A stretch of 64,000 nucleotides of DNA from SZUA-22 sp963751695 (GTDB lineage Bacteria > Bacteroidota > Ignavibacteria > Ignavibacteriales > Melioribacteraceae), in NCBI GenBank assembly GCA_963751695.1, contig CAVVVP010000004.1, positions 368,702 to 432,701 on the forward strand, in the 5' to 3' direction. Below, one piece after another: positions 15,184 through 22,141 of the stretch. Below the pieces are notes generated by a model. It ran no database searches and was not told the DNA's origin. It was given only the letters and a program-made list of their open reading frames with translations. Both the position numbers and the translations under genes were made by a program. The number at the start of each line of letters is the position of its first letter. Within the stretch, counting starts at the first letter, position 1.

Positions 15184-15471
15184 TTATCGCGGTGTACGGT
15201 ATTCTAGAAATAATCGATGCATTTCTCTCATCTTCCGCGTATAAAAGTGGTTCCATGATTCTCTTGTCTTAACCAGTGCTGATGTAACATCTTGGCGTAC
15301 CACACTGCCTTGCTCATTAACAGATATATTAAGATCCTTTTGGGAAGTCCCTTCGAACAGGTTCTTGTTAACAACATATTTGTTTTTTTCAGTGGATTTA
15401 TTTTGGGCCGAAATGTTTATTGCTGTGATTAAAAAAAGAAAGGTGATGAGGTAAATAATGCTATGCTTCAT
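15184..15471 (-). CDS. small exported protein
   Basis: The product is a 95-residue protein with a clear signal peptide (HSIIYLITFLFLITAINISA) and a short mature part with NKYVVNKNLFEGTSQKDLN and a basic, aromatic end (TRESWNHFYTRKMREMHRLF). No family is recognised. The ATG at 15471 follows GGAGG by 6 bases; an in-frame ATG 30 bases earlier overlaps no such site and would spoil the signal peptide. Confidence 0.55.
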   Translation of the reverse strand: MKHSIIYLITFLFLITAINISAQNKSTEKNKYVVNKNLFEGTSQKDLNISVNEQGSVVRQDVTSALVKTRESWNHFYTRKMREMHRLFLEYRTPR

Positions 15472-15540
15472 TTTATCCTCCGATAAATTTATGCCCAACA
15501 TCCATAAGTAGACATTGGGTCCGATAACATAGTGCCATTT

Positions 15541-15559
15541 ATTAGGTTAAGAACCTAAT
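15541..15559. repeat. perfect dyad ATTAGGTT-AAG-AACCTAAT
   Basis: An 8-base inverted repeat lies about 70 bases upstream of the small exported gene on the minus strand. It could be an operator or a weak hairpin. Confidence 0.35.
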
Positions 15560-15589
15560 TATATGTTTAGGGGAATATATTGTATTGAC

Positions 15590-15625
15590 TGTGAAGAGCT
15601 TGGTTGGGGCTTCTCATCTTTTTTT
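15590..15625 (+). terminator. AACTTGGCTGG-family hairpin, copy 8 (diverged)
   Basis: TGTGAAG and CTTCTCA pair with one mismatch around a loop with GCTTGGTTGGGG, then a run of T. It lies about 70 bases past the stop of the lipoprotein gene at 15695. Confidence 0.5.
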
Positions 15626-15694
15626 TCTTCCAAGAATTATCTTTTATTACCAAGTCTTTGACTGTCCCCATAGAGCTAACAGGAAAGATAGTTT

Positions 15695-16108
15695 CTACTC
15701 TATTCTTTTCCAAGTCTCAGTAAACCAATCACTTTTTAAAGTCAATAAATCGCCTTCAACAGAAAATTTAATTTTTAATCCATCTCCAGGATTTCCAAAT
15801 GAGTTAAACTGAATCATTTCTGTATATTCTTGACCCTCAACCGAATATGTTCCTGCTAGCGCATAATTTTCCGCTGTTGGAGAATCCTTTCCAATAACAA
15901 AAAAATGTTCCTTTGAAAAATATTTCATGGACTTAAGATTTATACCGGGACTCGGTATTATTAAAGTGCTATCCTCCATTTTCCATGCTGCTGAGACTAG
16001 TTCCCAGACCCCCTCAAGTGGCCCAGCTACAGTTTCTACTTCAGTGCAATCCTTGCATCCACCAACCAGTAAAAATAAAATCCCAATAATAATTAATAGA
16101 TTTTTCAT
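15695..16108 (-). CDS. lipocalin-like lipoprotein
   Basis: The 137-residue protein has a lipobox (LLIIIGILFLLVGGC, Cys at about 18). A beta-barrel pattern follows: LEGVWELVSAAWKMEDSTLI (G-x-W start typical of lipocalin-like domains), FFVIGKDSP, YALAGTYSVEGQEYTEMIQF, LLTLKSDWFTETWKRIE at the end. It probably binds a small hydrophobic ligand at a membrane surface. AGGAG lies about 9 bases before the ATG. It resembles the gene at 16598 in plan. Confidence 0.65.
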   Translation of the reverse strand: MKNLLIIIGILFLLVGGCKDCTEVETVAGPLEGVWELVSAAWKMEDSTLIIPSPGINLKSMKYFSKEHFFVIGKDSPTAENYALAGTYSVEGQEYTEMIQFNSFGNPGDGLKIKFSVEGDLLTLKSDWFTETWKRIE

Positions 16109-16154
16109 TACTGTTTTCTCCTAATTATAGCTTTATTCCCTCTACTTCATCATT

Positions 16155-16207
16155 GAATTATAGACATTCCGAACAATGTATTTAAGTTGAGACAAACTTG
16201 GCCCGGA
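16155..16207 (+). repeat. decayed copy of the promoter-hairpin module
   Basis: AGACATTCCGAACAATG, then TATTTAAG and a broken hairpin (TTGAGACAAACTTGGCCCGGA) match the stretch at 11262-11305. Stem pairing is lost and there is no T-tract. Confidence 0.45.
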
Positions 16208-16218
16208 CTGTTAGTTAT

Positions 16219-16575
16219 TCAGTTTAATTTAATCTCACGTTCTTTATTCCACGGCATATGCTTCAAGAATAGGGCGATACTACATTTTCCCCAAAAGACG
16301 ACCATAACTGTTCCAACCATTAGAATTAGGTACGCAATAAACCGACCTTCATTCCACAATCCGAGAAGTGTATAAAGGAAATAAACCAACCTAATCTGGC
16401 TGGGAAGGGTTATGAGACTTCTCTCTTGAATCAGGAAATAAAACACTTGGACTGCACTTATTCCAATTACAATATAATACCCTGGACTCCATTCAGCCAA
16501 TGCTGTAATAATAAACACTAGTGTTATCAACCAAAACCACCAACGTAAATCTTTTGGGTACATTTTCAGTTCCAT
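16219..16575 (-). CDS. small four-helix membrane protein
   Basis: The 118-residue protein begins MELKMYPKDLRWWFWLITLV and has four hydrophobic segments (about residues 12-28, 31-48, 62-73, 78-98) with a basic, Trp-containing end. The YPKDLRWWFW start is distinctive, and I recall similar uncharacterised proteins in other phyla, but no function is known. GAGAAG lies about 6 bases before the ATG. It is closely followed upstream by the lipocalin-like gene at 16598 in the same orientation. Confidence 0.55.
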   Translation of the reverse strand: MELKMYPKDLRWWFWLITLVFIITALAEWSPGYYIVIGISAVQVFYFLIQERSLITLPSQIRLVYFLYTLLGLWNEGRFIAYLILMVGTVMVVFWGKCSIALFLKHMPWNKEREIKLN

Positions 16576-16597
16576 ATTGTCTTCTCACTTAATTCTT

Positions 16598-17029
16598 TTA
16601 ATCTTTTCTAAAATCCAAAATAGCTGGAAGCTCCACACCCTCCTCAATTTCTAAAGGAGTGTTAACCGTTATTATGTTACCACTTACTGAATAGTCCATG
16701 GTTACTGTCTCATCATCAAAAACTAGTGTAAGCTTTCCACTCTTTGTGGACCATGTACCCGATTCAACTAGTGTTCCAGAACTATCGATTGTTGTTAGTT
16801 CCATTTTACCGTCTGCACTTGCCACTCCGGTCATCATCATTCCAGCCTCCTCCGGTGTAAGTTCCATATTTGCCAAAGGTATTGTAATTTTAATCAATGT
16901 CCAATTACCAACTAATCTTTCATCTTGAGTGGGCCCTTCCGTTGGATTATCGTCATCACTACAAGAGATAAGAAGGAAAAAAGGAATCAATATGGTAACT
17001 AAATAAAAAAGTTGCTTTGTTTTCTTCAT
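16598..17029 (-). CDS. lipocalin-like lipoprotein
   Basis: The 143-residue protein has a lipobox (LIPFFLLISC, Cys at about 23) and an acidic, Pro-rich linker, followed by a barrel-like domain: LVGNWTLIKITIPLANMELT, GKMELTTIDSSGTLVESGTW, KLTLVFDDETVTMDYSVSGN, IITVN. This is the lipocalin-like (DUF4923/5640-type) fold common in Bacteroidota. AGGAG lies about 7 bases before the ATG. Only 22 bases separate its stop from the next start at 16575, so the two may be cotranscribed. Confidence 0.65.
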   Translation of the reverse strand: MKKTKQLFYLVTILIPFFLLISCSDDDNPTEGPTQDERLVGNWTLIKITIPLANMELTPEEAGMMMTGVASADGKMELTTIDSSGTLVESGTWSTKSGKLTLVFDDETVTMDYSVSGNIITVNTPLEIEEGVELPAILDFRKD

Positions 17030-17148
17030 TTTAATTCTCCTATTATTTCATCAGTACCATCTAATTATTTCTATGAATTTCAAAATAATTGGATAGAATT
17101 GATATTGTTTGATATATGGATACCTCTATGAACATATCTTTAGTTTTA

Positions 17149-17829
17149 TTATTGGAGATAGAAGCCAATCATAAACTGGATTACCTGATGTTTTAGATCA
17201 AACCCATCCTCCTCTGGAATGTTGGATAAACCCAATGAATATCTTACATCAAAACTGAATTGACCCAAAACATATTCTCCCCCGAAAACCAATCCATAAC
17301 CTGGAGAGTTTATTTCCTTTGCTTCAATATCTTCTGAATCGCTGCCAGTTAAATCTTCGTATATCCATTCATCATTCATCAAATATCTGTAGTATCCTTC
17401 AGACTCAGAAGTAGCTTTACCATTTAGGTAAATTTCTAAATAGGGACCCGTGTAAAAATTAATACTCTTTGTTAGAGCAAATACTAATTGAACAGGAATC
17501 TCAAGATAGTTTAGCGAAAGGGAACTTTCGCCTGAATAGGATAATTCATAATCAGCATTCGATTCAGATTCTGTAATCTTGTTTGTAAAACCTTTGGATG
17601 AATAAAATATTTCTGGGCGTACGAAAAACTGTTCGCTCAAATCGATCATTACAAAACCACCAATAGTAAATCCAAGTTTTAATTCTTTATCCTCAACAGC
17701 ATCCCCACGAACATTTGCCAGATTTAAGCCGCCTTTAATTCCTATTTTTTGTGCGGACACATGATTCATACTTGGAGAAAGAATAAAAAGTATTACAAGT
17801 ACAAAGGTAAGTTCATGTTTAGTGGTCAT
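17149..17829 (-). CDS. porin-family outer-membrane beta-barrel protein
   Basis: The 226-residue protein has a signal peptide ending near SMNHVSAQ, then the PF13568-type start KIGIKGGLNLANVRGD and alternating strands (LGFTIGGFVMIDLSEQFFVR, PEIFYSSKGFT, LNYLEIPVQLVFA, FYTGPYLEIYLNG, GYGLVFGGEYVL, FSFDVRYSLGLSNI) ending HQVIQFMIGFYLQ. It has about eight strands, the usual size of these small barrels. It is an outer-membrane protein of unknown cargo. A relic MVLMK-stop lies past its stop codon at about 17046-17060. Confidence 0.8.
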   Translation of the reverse strand: MTTKHELTFVLVILFILSPSMNHVSAQKIGIKGGLNLANVRGDAVEDKELKLGFTIGGFVMIDLSEQFFVRPEIFYSSKGFTNKITESESNADYELSYSGESSLSLNYLEIPVQLVFALTKSINFYTGPYLEIYLNGKATSESEGYYRYLMNDEWIYEDLTGSDSEDIEAKEINSPGYGLVFGGEYVLGQFSFDVRYSLGLSNIPEEDGFDLKHQVIQFMIGFYLQ

Positions 17830-17863
17830 TTTTATTCTCTAAATAATTTGATTAAAAATTAGT

Positions 17864-18394
17864 TTAGAACTTAACGAATGCCGGTTTGCCAGTTTCATCC
17901 CAAAAGAGTTTATGTTTATAACTGCATATCTCTAATCTTTCTGGAATTACTTTTATAAGCACATAATCAGTTTCTGGATTTTTGTAGTATTTCTTCCATC
18001 CTTCTTTCCAATACTTTCTTTTTAGTTCTGGATCATCAACAATTTCCCCTTTGCCAGCCACTGATACATAGCTTCTTCCTCCAGTATCATAGAAAAATAC
18101 CATCACTTGATTATTGTTTTTGACTTGAGATACTTTTCTACTGTTGGTGGATGTACCTAGCCAGATTACCCAATCTTCTTCTGGTGGAAAGTATGCTAAT
18201 ATTCTCGCCTGCGGTTTATTTTCTTTATCCACTGTGATAAACGTACATGTATTATCAGTGGTTATAATTTCTTTCGCAATACTAAGTAGGCTGCCCTTCG
18301 GTAATTCTTTAAACTTAAATCCTTCTAGTTGCCCAAGTATTACAGAAGTTAAAAAAACCAGCAGTGCAATAGTGAATCTTATTTGGAATTTCAT
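17864..18394 (-). CDS. exported pyridoxamine-5'-phosphate oxidase-like protein
   Basis: The 176-residue protein has a signal peptide (RFTIALLVFLTSVILGQ) and then a PNPOx-like split-barrel: CTFITVDKENKPQARILAYF, DWVIWLGTSTNSRKVSQVKN, NQVMVFFYDTGGRSYVSVAG, EGWKKYYKNPETDYVLIKVI. Members bind FMN or heme-type cofactors; an exported one is uncommon. The ATG at 18394 follows GGAGG by 7 bases; an earlier in-frame ATG would run into the leader element. Promoter, dyad and leader copy E are directly upstream. Confidence 0.7.
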   Translation of the reverse strand: MKFQIRFTIALLVFLTSVILGQLEGFKFKELPKGSLLSIAKEIITTDNTCTFITVDKENKPQARILAYFPPEEDWVIWLGTSTNSRKVSQVKNNNQVMVFFYDTGGRSYVSVAGKGEIVDDPELKRKYWKEGWKKYYKNPETDYVLIKVIPERLEICSYKHKLFWDETGKPAFVKF

Positions 18395-18425
18395 ATTTAT
18401 TTCCTCCAATGAATTAAAGAAGATA

Positions 18426-18500
18426 CCTTGGAAGAAGCCCAGTTTTTGTAGTAGAGAAAGTTCAGTCAATATTCAAAACGTTTCTCTCAAGGAGGAATAT
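18426..18500 (-). promoter_or_regulatory. 5'-terminal leader stem-loop, copy E
   Basis: CCTTGAGAGAA (18492-18482) pairs with TTCTTCCAAGG (18436-18426), again with A-C at the sixth position and one G-U. TTCCTCC at the 5' end is complementary over 7 bases to GGAGGAA before the ATG at 18394. Confidence 0.6.
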
Positions 18501-18506
18501 AAAGAC

Positions 18507-18558
18507 AACTTAAGAAAAAAGGATGGTTGTATCAAATTAATTCGTTTGCTAGTAGCAA
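18507..18558 (-). promoter_or_regulatory. promoter and dyad of the PNPOx-like gene
   Basis: TTGATA (18535-18530), 17 bases, TAAGTT (18512-18507) on the minus strand; dyad TTGCTAGTAGCAA at 18546-18558. Confidence 0.6.
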
Positions 18559-18593
18559 GGGAACTTTAAAACATATTCCGAAATCTATATATA

Positions 18594-18631
18594 GGCAAGA
18601 ATAACTTGGCTGAGATTTCTTGCCTTTTTTT
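18594..18631 (+). terminator. AACTTGGCTGG-family hairpin, copy 10 (compensated stem)
   Basis: Arms GGCAAGAA (18594-18601) and TTCTTGCC (18617-18624) pair perfectly around TAACTTGGCTGAGA, then seven T. Relative to GGTGAGAAG both sides of two base pairs have changed together while the loop is kept. Confidence 0.75.
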
Positions 18632-18636
18632 ATATA

Positions 18637-18714
18637 TTGCTTCATCAGCATCGTCTTCTTCGTTTCAACAAAATCTAGCGTGTATTCTGTAAAAGCATAC
18701 ACCACTAGTAAAGA
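18637..18714 (-). pseudogene. relic of a T9SS sorting-domain 3' end
   Basis: The minus strand reads FTSGVCFYRIHA, then after a one-base shift DFVETKKTMLMK, the last third of a sorting domain. It lies directly past the stop of the phosphoesterase gene at 18740. Confidence 0.65.
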
Positions 18715-18739
18715 TTGAATTTAAGTTAATTGGATGGGG

Positions 18740-19642
18740 CTAATTTTGGGTAAATGTAAACTCCAATGGTGATCGAGCAACTGATATTGAATAGTTTTTA
18801 TTATCGAAACCAACAACATAATATGGGCTTGATTCATCATCACCAAATGATGCTGTTTCGTATACTTTTATTTTGTTGAATAATTTATCGTTTACCCAAA
18901 GATGACCATGCCCTACAAAAATTCCTTTGATCTTGTTTTTATGTCTTTCTAATATTGCGTAAAATTTCGGTTCTCTATTTACTGTAATCATCCCACTTGG
19001 ACCGCCCCAAATTTTAAAATGATCTGTTGTAAGAGGATGATGGAAGAAAAGAAGCGTGTGTTTTTCATCTTTTAATTCCTTTTGCAACCACTTCAATTGA
19101 TCCTCATCGAAAAACCTATTCATATATCTTCCGCTCATACTGTTGAGGACAATGAATTTCCACTCTTTATGAATGAAAGAATAATATGGGTGGAACCCAG
19201 TGATATCTGTCCACATTTTATTCAATTTTTCTATTTCACCCTTATTATATGGAGCATCTGAATCACGATTACTTTCAATTTTATAATCGTGATTTCCAAT
19301 AGCAAAGTAATTTGGAACATTCAATTTGCTCATTATTTCTACAAACCTTCCTAAACGGTTATAACGTTTTCCAAGACTGTCTGGATAATAATTGTCATAA
19401 AAACTTGTGGCGTTATCGCCGGTTGTTACAACAAACTCAACACCAGGATATTTTTTATCATTGATATCTTTAACCATATTTGCGAGGTGGGTATCTCTAG
19501 AAGCACTGTTCTTAATATGAATGTCTGATAAAATCAATATCTTAAAATCACCATTAGGATAAACATTGGAGAATTTACTACAGCCTACCGTCAATAAAAT
19601 AAATAGAAGCAAACTAGTTAGTAAAGTATTGAAAGTTTTCAT
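18740..19642 (-). CDS. calcineurin-like metallophosphoesterase lipoprotein
   Basis: The 300-residue protein has a lipobox (LLLFILLTVGC, Cys at about 21). The five metallophosphoesterase blocks are present in order: DIHIKN (D-x-H), TTGDNAT (G-D), AIGNHDYK (G-N-H-D), FFHHPL (H) and GHGHLW (G-H-x-H). It should bind two metal ions and cleave a phosphoester outside the cytoplasm. The substrate is unknown. No strong ribosome binding site is seen, but the ATG opens the signal peptide. A decayed sorting-domain tail follows its stop. Confidence 0.85.
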   Translation of the reverse strand: MKTFNTLLTSLLLFILLTVGCSKFSNVYPNGDFKILILSDIHIKNSASRDTHLANMVKDINDKKYPGVEFVVTTGDNATSFYDNYYPDSLGKRYNRLGRFVEIMSKLNVPNYFAIGNHDYKIESNRDSDAPYNKGEIEKLNKMWTDITGFHPYYSFIHKEWKFIVLNSMSGRYMNRFFDEDQLKWLQKELKDEKHTLLFFHHPLTTDHFKIWGGPSGMITVNREPKFYAILERHKNKIKGIFVGHGHLWVNDKLFNKIKVYETASFGDDESSPYYVVGFDNKNYSISVARSPLEFTFTQN

Positions 19643-19650
19643 GTCAATCT

Positions 19651-19683
19651 CTTTTTCATCAAACCCATCTTAATCTTAACAAA
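19651..19683 (-). pseudogene. short T9SS-tail relic
   Basis: FVKIKMGLMKK on the minus strand resembles FVETKKMVLMK. It lies between the stop of the HEAT-repeat gene at 19807 and the start of the phosphoesterase. Confidence 0.4.
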
Positions 19684-19806
19684 ACCAATAGAAACAATCT
19701 TATCTAAATATTATAAGGAATTAACAAACCCACACATTACTAATTTAAGAATTGATACTTATTCCTATCAATTGAAATTCAGGTGTTTAATATTGGATTT
19801 CATGAT

Positions 19807-20220
19807 TTATTCTTTTTTAGTTTTCGTATCCGTCAAATACATTTGATAAAAAATACTGCACATTTGCTTAACCTGTTTGTCTTCATCAAATTCCATCGCT
19901 TTTTTAATGGCGAAAATACCCCTTTCATCACCAATTTTATAAAGTGATAATGCTGCCATTATTCGTGCCTCGGCGACCGAATCGTTACGCAATACTTTCA
20001 TCAAGGGTATAACAGCTTTTTTAGATTTTCTTTCACCCAATTGATAAGCAGCACTAATTTTTAGTCCTAGATTATCAGACTCTGCACCCTGAAGATAGTT
20101 GATTTCAATATCTTCATCGGAAATTCGTGGAACCACCTTAATTGAATCTTGGGAATACGCTGATGATGATATAAGCAACATTACAACAATAGGAACAACA
20201 ATATTAAACATCCTTTGCAC
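19807..20220 (-). CDS. exported HEAT-repeat protein, paralogue of 11335
   Basis: This is a protein of about 137 residues: signal peptide (FNIVVPIVVMLLISSSAYSQ), then HEAT-like helical pairs INYLQGAESDNLGLKISAAY, KAVIPLMKVLRNDSVAEARI, AALSLYKIGDERGIFAIKKA, QVKQMCSIFYQMYL. The blocks SDNLGLKIS and SLYKIGDE are shared with the gene at 11335. A GTG at 20220 lies 5 bases after GGAGG and is the likeliest start; the ATG 9 bases further in is possible. The function is unknown. Confidence 0.65.
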   Translation of the reverse strand: MQRMFNIVVPIVVMLLISSSAYSQDSIKVVPRISDEDIEINYLQGAESDNLGLKISAAYQLGERKSKKAVIPLMKVLRNDSVAEARIMAALSLYKIGDERGIFAIKKAMEFDEDKQVKQMCSIFYQMYLTDTKTKKE

Positions 20221-20696
20221 AGATACCTCCATGTTTTTAGTTGAATTTATTATTATTTTAATCAAAACCATCAATAGTTTTTTGTCTATGACTTAAATAA
20301 GATACATATTCTTTTTTGCATTTTCAATTGTGAACAATTAAGTAGAGTCAAAAGAGATTCAATTATTGTGAGTAGGATTTTTATAATTAAAATGTTTTGC
20401 ACTCACAACTTGAATTGAAGTTACCATATATATTATAGTTGTAGGTTTTACGATTTACTTATAGGGGAGAAGAACTTGGCTGGGACTTCTCACCTTTTTT
20501 ATTACCTTTCATCAAAACCAATTTTATAAAAACATATAAACTTACTTTTAACTAATTCTCAACAAATTGAGGAAGTAGTTGGTTTGAGGGCAGGATTTAA
20601 TCTGTTTTTCATAAGAAGTTGCTTTTTATCATAGTAACCAACTGCAAATATTTATAAATTCAATGATAAGGAATTCAAAAAAAATACCGACATGTC
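20221..20696. other. gene-free stretch with one hairpin
   Basis: Apart from the hairpin at 20464-20500 and a possible short T9SS-tail trace (LVLMK, minus, about 20505-20520) I see no gene. A half CRP site (TCACA, 20403-20407) lies about 60 bases before the hairpin. Confidence 0.5.
20464..20500 (+). terminator. AACTTGGCTGG-family hairpin, copy 11
   Basis: GGGGAGAAG (20464-20472) pairs with CTTCTCACC (20486-20494) with one mismatch around AACTTGGCTGGGA, then six T. This copy ends the repeat-rich region. Confidence 0.7.
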
Positions 20697-20725
20697 TTGA
20701 CTTGTTGATAAAAAAACCTTAAATA
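20697..20725 (+). promoter_or_regulatory. promoter of the OmpA-family gene
   Basis: TTGACT (20697-20702), a 17-base spacer and TAAATA (20720-20725), about 80 bases upstream of the start codon. Confidence 0.5.
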
Positions 20726-20805
20726 GCAGATAGTTTATTCTTTTACATAGAGTTACGAGTATTTGATAAACGAAAATCTTAACTAATTTGGAGTGAGGGT
20801 TCAGT

Positions 20806-21906
20806 GTGAAGAAACTATATACGATTTTAACAATTTTATTTTTGGGATCAACATTTGCACAAGCTCAAGTTGCGAAAGATGCATGGGCGCTAGGTTTTGG
20901 TTTATCATTCCCAAAATTAACTTCCACCAATACATCTCATTCTATGGAAAATTTTGGTGGATTCCTCTCAGTTCAAAGAAACTTTACCGAACATTCTGGA
21001 CTCAGACTGCAAGGTAATTATAATAGTTTGAAAGGGACGTGGGGACCGAATCTTAGTGAAACAACCACTACTAAATCTTTTTGGGTAGGCTTAGATTATA
21101 TATATTATTTATCACCGTGCGAATCACTTTCTCCGTTCTTTACTATTGGTATAGCTGGAAATAATTATTCTCATGATAATCCTCAAAGTCCAGACCCAGA
21201 TGGTGAGCACACAAGTAAATTAGAAATGCAGATTGGTGTTAGTTTTGGAGCTGAAGCATGGTTAAGTGAAAATTGGAAATTAAAACCAGAATTAGGCGTC
21301 TACTCCACCGGAACCAGTTATTTTGACGGACACTGGGGAACAGATGGTGGCGGACTTATTGGTTCAAGTACTGATGCTTTTATGAAATTTGATCTCGGTG
21401 TTGTATGGTACTTCTCAAAAGGAGAGCAATCTAAGATCTGCCAAATTTATGATGGTTTAGAACAAAAAGATATGACTGATTATGATAGAATTGAGGAGAT
21501 GGTTAAGAAGCATATTCCTAAAGAAGTTGTTCGTGAAGTTGTGATTGAAAAGGAAGTAGCTGCTGAAGAAAGAATAATTCTAATGGGTGTCAATTTTAAT
21601 TTTAATAGTGCTCAGTTTAAACCAGAGTCTTACCCTATTCTTTACCATGCAGCAAGAGTTATGCATGAAAATCCAGAAGTATCAGTTGAGGTTCAGGGCT
21701 ATTCTGATAATATTGGATCAGAAAAGAACAATCTTAAAATGTCTCAATTAAGAGCCGATGCAGTGAAGAATTATTTAGTGGCTCGCGGAGTAGATGAAAG
21801 TAGAATTAAAAGTGTCGGTTACGGTTCAGCTAATCCAATTAGTGATAATAAAGATGCGAATGGTAGAGCTATGAACAGAAGAATTGAGTTTAAAGTTTCT
21901 AAGTAA
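20806..21906 (+). CDS. OmpA-family outer-membrane protein
   Basis: The 366-residue protein starts with GTG after GGAGTGAGG. A signal peptide (YTILTILFLGSTFAQAQ) and an eight-strand barrel (about residues 25-200) are followed by a linker with a charged helix (VVREVVIEKEVAAEER) and a C-terminal OmpA domain (about 250-366) with FNFNSAQFKPES, VEVQGYSDNIGSEKNN and LSxxRAxAVKNYL-type motifs and the peptidoglycan-contacting D and R (SQLRADAVKNYL, MNRRIEFKV). It links outer membrane and cell wall. A terminator follows. Confidence 0.9.
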   Translation: MKKLYTILTILFLGSTFAQAQVAKDAWALGFGLSFPKLTSTNTSHSMENFGGFLSVQRNFTEHSGLRLQGNYNSLKGTWGPNLSETTTTKSFWVGLDYIYYLSPCESLSPFFTIGIAGNNYSHDNPQSPDPDGEHTSKLEMQIGVSFGAEAWLSENWKLKPELGVYSTGTSYFDGHWGTDGGGLIGSSTDAFMKFDLGVVWYFSKGEQSKICQIYDGLEQKDMTDYDRIEEMVKKHIPKEVVREVVIEKEVAAEERIILMGVNFNFNSAQFKPESYPILYHAARVMHENPEVSVEVQGYSDNIGSEKNNLKMSQLRADAVKNYLVARGVDESRIKSVGYGSANPISDNKDANGRAMNRRIEFKVSK

Positions 21907-21930
21907 ATTTGATACAAATTGAGTTCTAAA

Positions 21931-21958
21931 TGGGTCGAATACAATCGACCCATTTTTA
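21931..21958 (+). terminator. terminator of the OmpA-family gene
   Basis: TGGGTCG (21931-21937) pairs with CGACCCA (21946-21952), followed by five T. Confidence 0.85.
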
Positions 21959-22105
21959 TTTTAAAGAAAAGTTCAAAAAAACATATCATTAGCTTTACAT
22001 TAACCTTTATTAATTATATTTTTGGTAAAACAAATTCCCTTTAAATTTATCCGAGAGATAAGAAAGGTTGACCTTAAAAAATAAATATTTTTCAACAAAC
22101 TAGGA

Positions 22106-22137
22106 CCTCTTCGACCCCGAGTCAAAGAGGATTTTTT
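22106..22137 (+). promoter_or_regulatory. leader hairpin before pyrR
   Basis: CCTCTT-c-GAC pairs with GTC-a-AAGAGG (22106-22130) around CCCGA, then ATTTTTTG. It is a terminator-like hairpin only 12 bases before the ATG. Its 3' arm contains GAGG, the only ribosome binding site for pyrR, so the hairpin could block both elongation and translation. I do not see a clear PyrR binding-loop consensus. Confidence 0.6.
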
Positions 22138-22141
22138 GTAT

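Noticed and set aside
3594..18500. Known riboswitch class for the leader elements
   Set aside because: I could not match the conserved bases to any riboswitch consensus I know (c-di-GMP, cobalamin, TPP, SAM, preQ1); the anti-SD stem-loop reading explains more of the conservation.
1492..20500. Integron cassette array with attC sites
   Set aside because: Small genes on one strand separated by hairpins suggested this, but the hairpins lack the RYYYAAC/GTTRRRY ends, some genes have their own promoters, and no integrase is present.
1492..20500. CRISPR array
   Set aside because: The repeats are 0.5-4 kb apart with genes between them and no uniform spacers or cas genes.
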